Part shown: positions 31,541 through 33,749 of the stretch, piece by piece
How the letters are laid out: each line of letters opens with the position of its first letter
Numbering within the stretch: position 1 is the stretch's first letter
Assembly: GCA_910586195.1 (NCBI GenBank)
Contig: CAJUHO010000012.1
Coordinates: 1 to 33,749, forward strand
Origin: an uncultured Bacilli bacterium
GTDB lineage: Bacteria > Bacillota_I > Bacilli_A > RF39 > UBA660
Length of the DNA: 33,749 nt
Reading direction: 5' to 3'
The notes under the pieces: model-generated
What the model was told of the DNA's origin: nothing
Seen by the model: only the letters and a program-made list of their open reading frames with translations
Databases searched by the model: none
Made by a program: the position numbers and the translations under genes

Positions 31541-32353
31541 TTACTTCGTGTTAACTTTAACACTTTTTAATCCAAAATTTCCTTTACTATCTTTTTCAAA
31601 TGTAAAAGTTGTAATATCAAGTTGATCTTTTACCTTTTCATAATCATTTTCCGTCAGTTCCTGTTCATCCTCTAGTTTTAAAACTGTATTCATTTTATCG
31701 TGAGCATCCTTGGCTGTTTTATAAAAATTCAAAGCAGGTCCACAAGTACCAGCACAATAACGATGATAAATAATATGTATATTTATAGAATATATACTCT
31801 CATTCGTTACAGTGCCATCCAAATAGTAATACGTAGTGTTATAAGAAGCTATTCCATCATGTCCATGAACTCCTTCAAAAGTATATATACGTCTTGCTTC
31901 ATCATAAGTATAAAGTACTCCATCATCATTAAAGCAATTTATACTCTCATAATTTGTTTTACTATTCCCACCAAAATAGGAATCAATTATTTGTTTTAAC
32001 TTACTCTGCATAAATTCTTTTTCTTTCGAGACATCAGAATTTACTAAAGCAAACATCAGCTTTTTCTGATTATCAAATGTAGTAATATCCGTAATCGGAT
32101 AATAAAGTGACAAAGTATTATTGTAAGCTTGTATTTGCTCCATTAGTATTTTCTTCTCTGCCAATGATAGAGATCTCGTTTTTACCTCTGGCTTTTCCAC
32201 ATCATCTTCTATATCATCCTCATCCAAAGTCTCATGTGCCTTACTTGGTAAATAAAGTTTATCATAAGCAATATAGGAACAATTTATAATTAATAATAAT
32301 GTCAAAACGATAATCGCTATTATTTTTCCCTTGCCTGTTTTTTTCTCTTCCAT
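31541..32353 (-). CDS. Membrane-anchored extracytoplasmic orphan
   Basis: A 270-residue protein with a short basic N-terminus, one membrane segment (IIAIIVLTLLLIINCSYIAY, near residues 10-29) and an outside domain of about 235 residues. That domain contains an acidic linker (DEDDIEDDVEKPE), a helix-rich part and a beta-rich part with RYCAGTCGPAL, a possible CxxxC disulfide. I know no such family. It lies between rplS and the large surface protein on the same strand and could be a wall-associated partner of the latter; nothing proves this. Confidence 0.65.
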   Translation of the reverse strand: MEEKKTGKGKIIAIIVLTLLLIINCSYIAYDKLYLPSKAHETLDEDDIEDDVEKPEVKTRSLSLAEKKILMEQIQAYNNTLSLYYPITDITTFDNQKKLMFALVNSDVSKEKEFMQSKLKQIIDSYFGGNSKTNYESINCFNDDGVLYTYDEARRIYTFEGVHGHDGIASYNTTYYYLDGTVTNESIYSINIHIIYHRYCAGTCGPALNFYKTAKDAHDKMNTVLKLEDEQELTENDYEKVKDQLDITTFTFEKDSKGNFGLKSVKVNTK

Positions 32354-32446
32354 AATTCACCTCTACTATTATATTAATATAAAATATATTTTTTTTATAG
32401 TCCAGAAAAAATAAAATTGACATTATATTTACAAACATATATAGTA

Positions 32447-33749
32447 TTAATTTCTCGTAAGTACTATACGGAAAGATCCCTGAATACTAGTACCCCCATT
32501 CATATAATATATGTAAAAAACGCCACCTTCTTGATCAGTAGAAAAATTTCCACTTCGTACTAACCATGGATAGTTTGGATATATCATTGAAGCATAATCA
32601 TTATACCAATTTGCTGTTTCATTCAAACCATGTGAATGACATAATCCGCCATTACAGGCACTAAAAAGATTATTGCTAGTATAAAAATCATAATACTTAT
32701 CCTCTAACCAATTCTTCCCTGTATATGTGGTTCCGTTACTTATAAGGCCACTATACTCAGAATTAGCTATTGCCGTATTTCCTGTATATCTATTTCCATT
32801 TGGTGCATAATCTGCCATCATATACTCCCAACACCCTCCATTCATATCATAAATACCATAGATGGTTCCCGTTGTCGATGCTCCTGTTCCTCCAGGAGAT
32901 TTTTCATAAGTATATTGACACCCATAATCTTTATTTCCATTACTAGGGCTTCCATAACTACAACCTGTTATAAACTCATTTGACTTATTCTGATATATCT
33001 CTTTATTCGCTCCACTATAATTCTTATTTCCCAGTTTTCCATACTTGCTTTGAGAAAGATATGAGGCTAACGCCCATTCACTATTCTTCATCGCATGGGA
33101 GTTTAGCTTATCTGTACTAAATCCATAGCGATTATTACTTTTTGTTACATTTTTTCCTATCTCCGCTATGGTGGAGACAGAAATATACATCCAACTATTA
33201 ATATTTGGTTTTATTATCGCATCTAAGTTTGTAACGTTTCCTCCTCCATATTGTGCTGAAGGATTCGAACTACTTGTTTCAAACTTCCCTACCCAGATTC
33301 CTGATATCCCTTCTGTTCCAAATGTAAAACCATCGGGCGTCCTCCAGCCACCTCTCTTTTCTGCTACTTTATATTGCGCACTTCCAAGCTCTTTCTCACT
33401 CTTCTTTATAAACTTAACATCGATTTCTCCTGGTAATGATAAGGTTGGGACACTGTTCAAATATACTCCCTTCTTTCCATAATAGGCATCTCCATCTTCA
33501 CTTCCTATCGTGTAAGAGTATCTTGGAATATACACCCACATTGTTTCAATATCATTCATTGGAATTGCTGTCCCACTTATCGCACTTTGATATTTACTTC
33601 GACTTGCAGTTGTCACCGTTACGGCATTGGCCCACTTTCCAAAGTCATAATCATACCAATTATGATTGTCTGCCTTTTCCCAACTACTACTAACTTCATT
33701 CCATACTACTTTTATCATGTTAGCTTCTGTATCTACTACTGGTATGATT
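32447..33749 (-). CDS. C-terminal part of a surface protein with an FGE-sulfatase / C-type-lectin-like fold (partial)
   Basis: At least 434 codons; the frame stays open to the right edge, so the start is missing and the ATG at 33718 is internal. It begins with a repeat-like stretch (SSSWEKADNHNWYDYDFGKW, then ANAVTVTT). The next 380 residues resemble the formylglycine-generating-enzyme or C-type-lectin fold: MWVYIPRYSYTIG, WVGKFETS, NSEWALASYLSQSKYG, GIYDMNGGCWEYM, YPWLVRSGNF and a final GSFRIVLTRN. This fold is used both by enzymes and by ligand-binding surface proteins. The Cys pair of true FGE is not evident, so binding is more likely. Confidence 0.75.
   Translation of the reverse strand, partial: IIPVVDTEANMIKVVWNEVSSSWEKADNHNWYDYDFGKWANAVTVTTASRSKYQSAISGTAIPMNDIETMWVYIPRYSYTIGSEDGDAYYGKKGVYLNSVPTLSLPGEIDVKFIKKSEKELGSAQYKVAEKRGGWRTPDGFTFGTEGISGIWVGKFETSSSNPSAQYGGGNVTNLDAIIKPNINSWMYISVSTIAEIGKNVTKSNNRYGFSTDKLNSHAMKNSEWALASYLSQSKYGKLGNKNYSGANKEIYQNKSNEFITGCSYGSPSNGNKDYGCQYTYEKSPGGTGASTTGTIYGIYDMNGGCWEYMMADYAPNGNRYTGNTAIANSEYSGLISNGTTYTGKNWLEDKYYDFYTSNNLFSACNGGLCHSHGLNETANWYNDYASMIYPNYPWLVRSGNFSTDQEGGVFYIYYMNGGTSIQGSFRIVLTRN

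Noticed and set aside
32447..33749. Calling the right-edge gene a true formylglycine-generating enzyme
   Set aside because: The catalytic Cys pair and Ca-site pattern of FGE are not visible, and the N-terminal part is of the surface-repeat type.
1..33749. CRISPR array, rRNA genes, or insertion sequence with a DDE transposase
   Set aside because: No regularly spaced repeats, no rRNA-like stretch and no transposase-like frame were seen.

Overview
The window reads as chromosome from a low-GC Bacillota, most likely an uncultured gut-type Bacilli or Erysipelotrichia relative. This placement is inferred from base composition, purine-rich ribosome binding sites, ribosomal gene order and protein character, not from a database search. 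UGA is used as a stop, so the code looks standard. Almost every gene is on the minus strand; the only convincing plus-strand gene is at 15546-16466.

Layout from left to right. 59-2578 is an AT-rich accessory stretch (VanZ-like membrane protein, GNAT acetyltransferase, a 65-residue orphan) with a gene-free, hairpin-rich patch at about 2184-2278. Then come tRNA-Leu(UAG) and a CAU tRNA with their own promoter. 2934-7646 is a translation cluster, in transcription order infC-rpmI-rplT-rpsB-tsf-lipoprotein-frr, with an L20-type attenuator ahead of infC. S2 and L20 both carry an extra C-terminal SAP/Rho-N-like tail, and pyrH is missing from its usual place between tsf and frr. 7659-15452 holds a large J-domain-like protein with a DUF1292 gene, a class I glutamine amidotransferase, a DUF362 protein, a membrane-anchored orphan, a stand-alone Smr protein, a PfkB kinase and a PMT-type mannosyltransferase. 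15546-19163 holds the plus-strand orphan and pyruvate phosphate dikinase.

The most interesting part is 20138-25330, between rbgA and lepB. A serine recombinase, an AlbA_2 (Schlafen-type) protein and a KilA-N protein lie between two 11-bp direct repeats, one inside codons I13-N14-W15 of rbgA and one at 23902-23912. Beside the second repeat is a decayed copy of the rbgA start (ribosome binding site, ATG, about 12 codons). I infer a 3.76-kb integrative element that enters the conserved N-terminal motif of this ribosome-assembly GTPase gene and supplies a replacement 5' end. The recombinase has no AUG, GUG or UUG start and lacks the usual coiled-coil region, and the displaced rbgA start is now out of frame, so the element looks locked in place. 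Next to it are debris of what may be an older, related element (59-residue ORF, ASCH protein, frameshifted small gene, truncated KilA-N gene). Both KilA-N genes carry a 32-bp palindrome at the same codons, with different arms that still pair.

25360-33749 contains a 593-residue orphan, a secreted modular surface protein, lepB and rplS (normally close neighbours of rbgA), a membrane-anchored orphan, and the C-terminal part of a large surface protein with a formylglycine-generating-enzyme/C-type-lectin-like fold that runs off the right edge.
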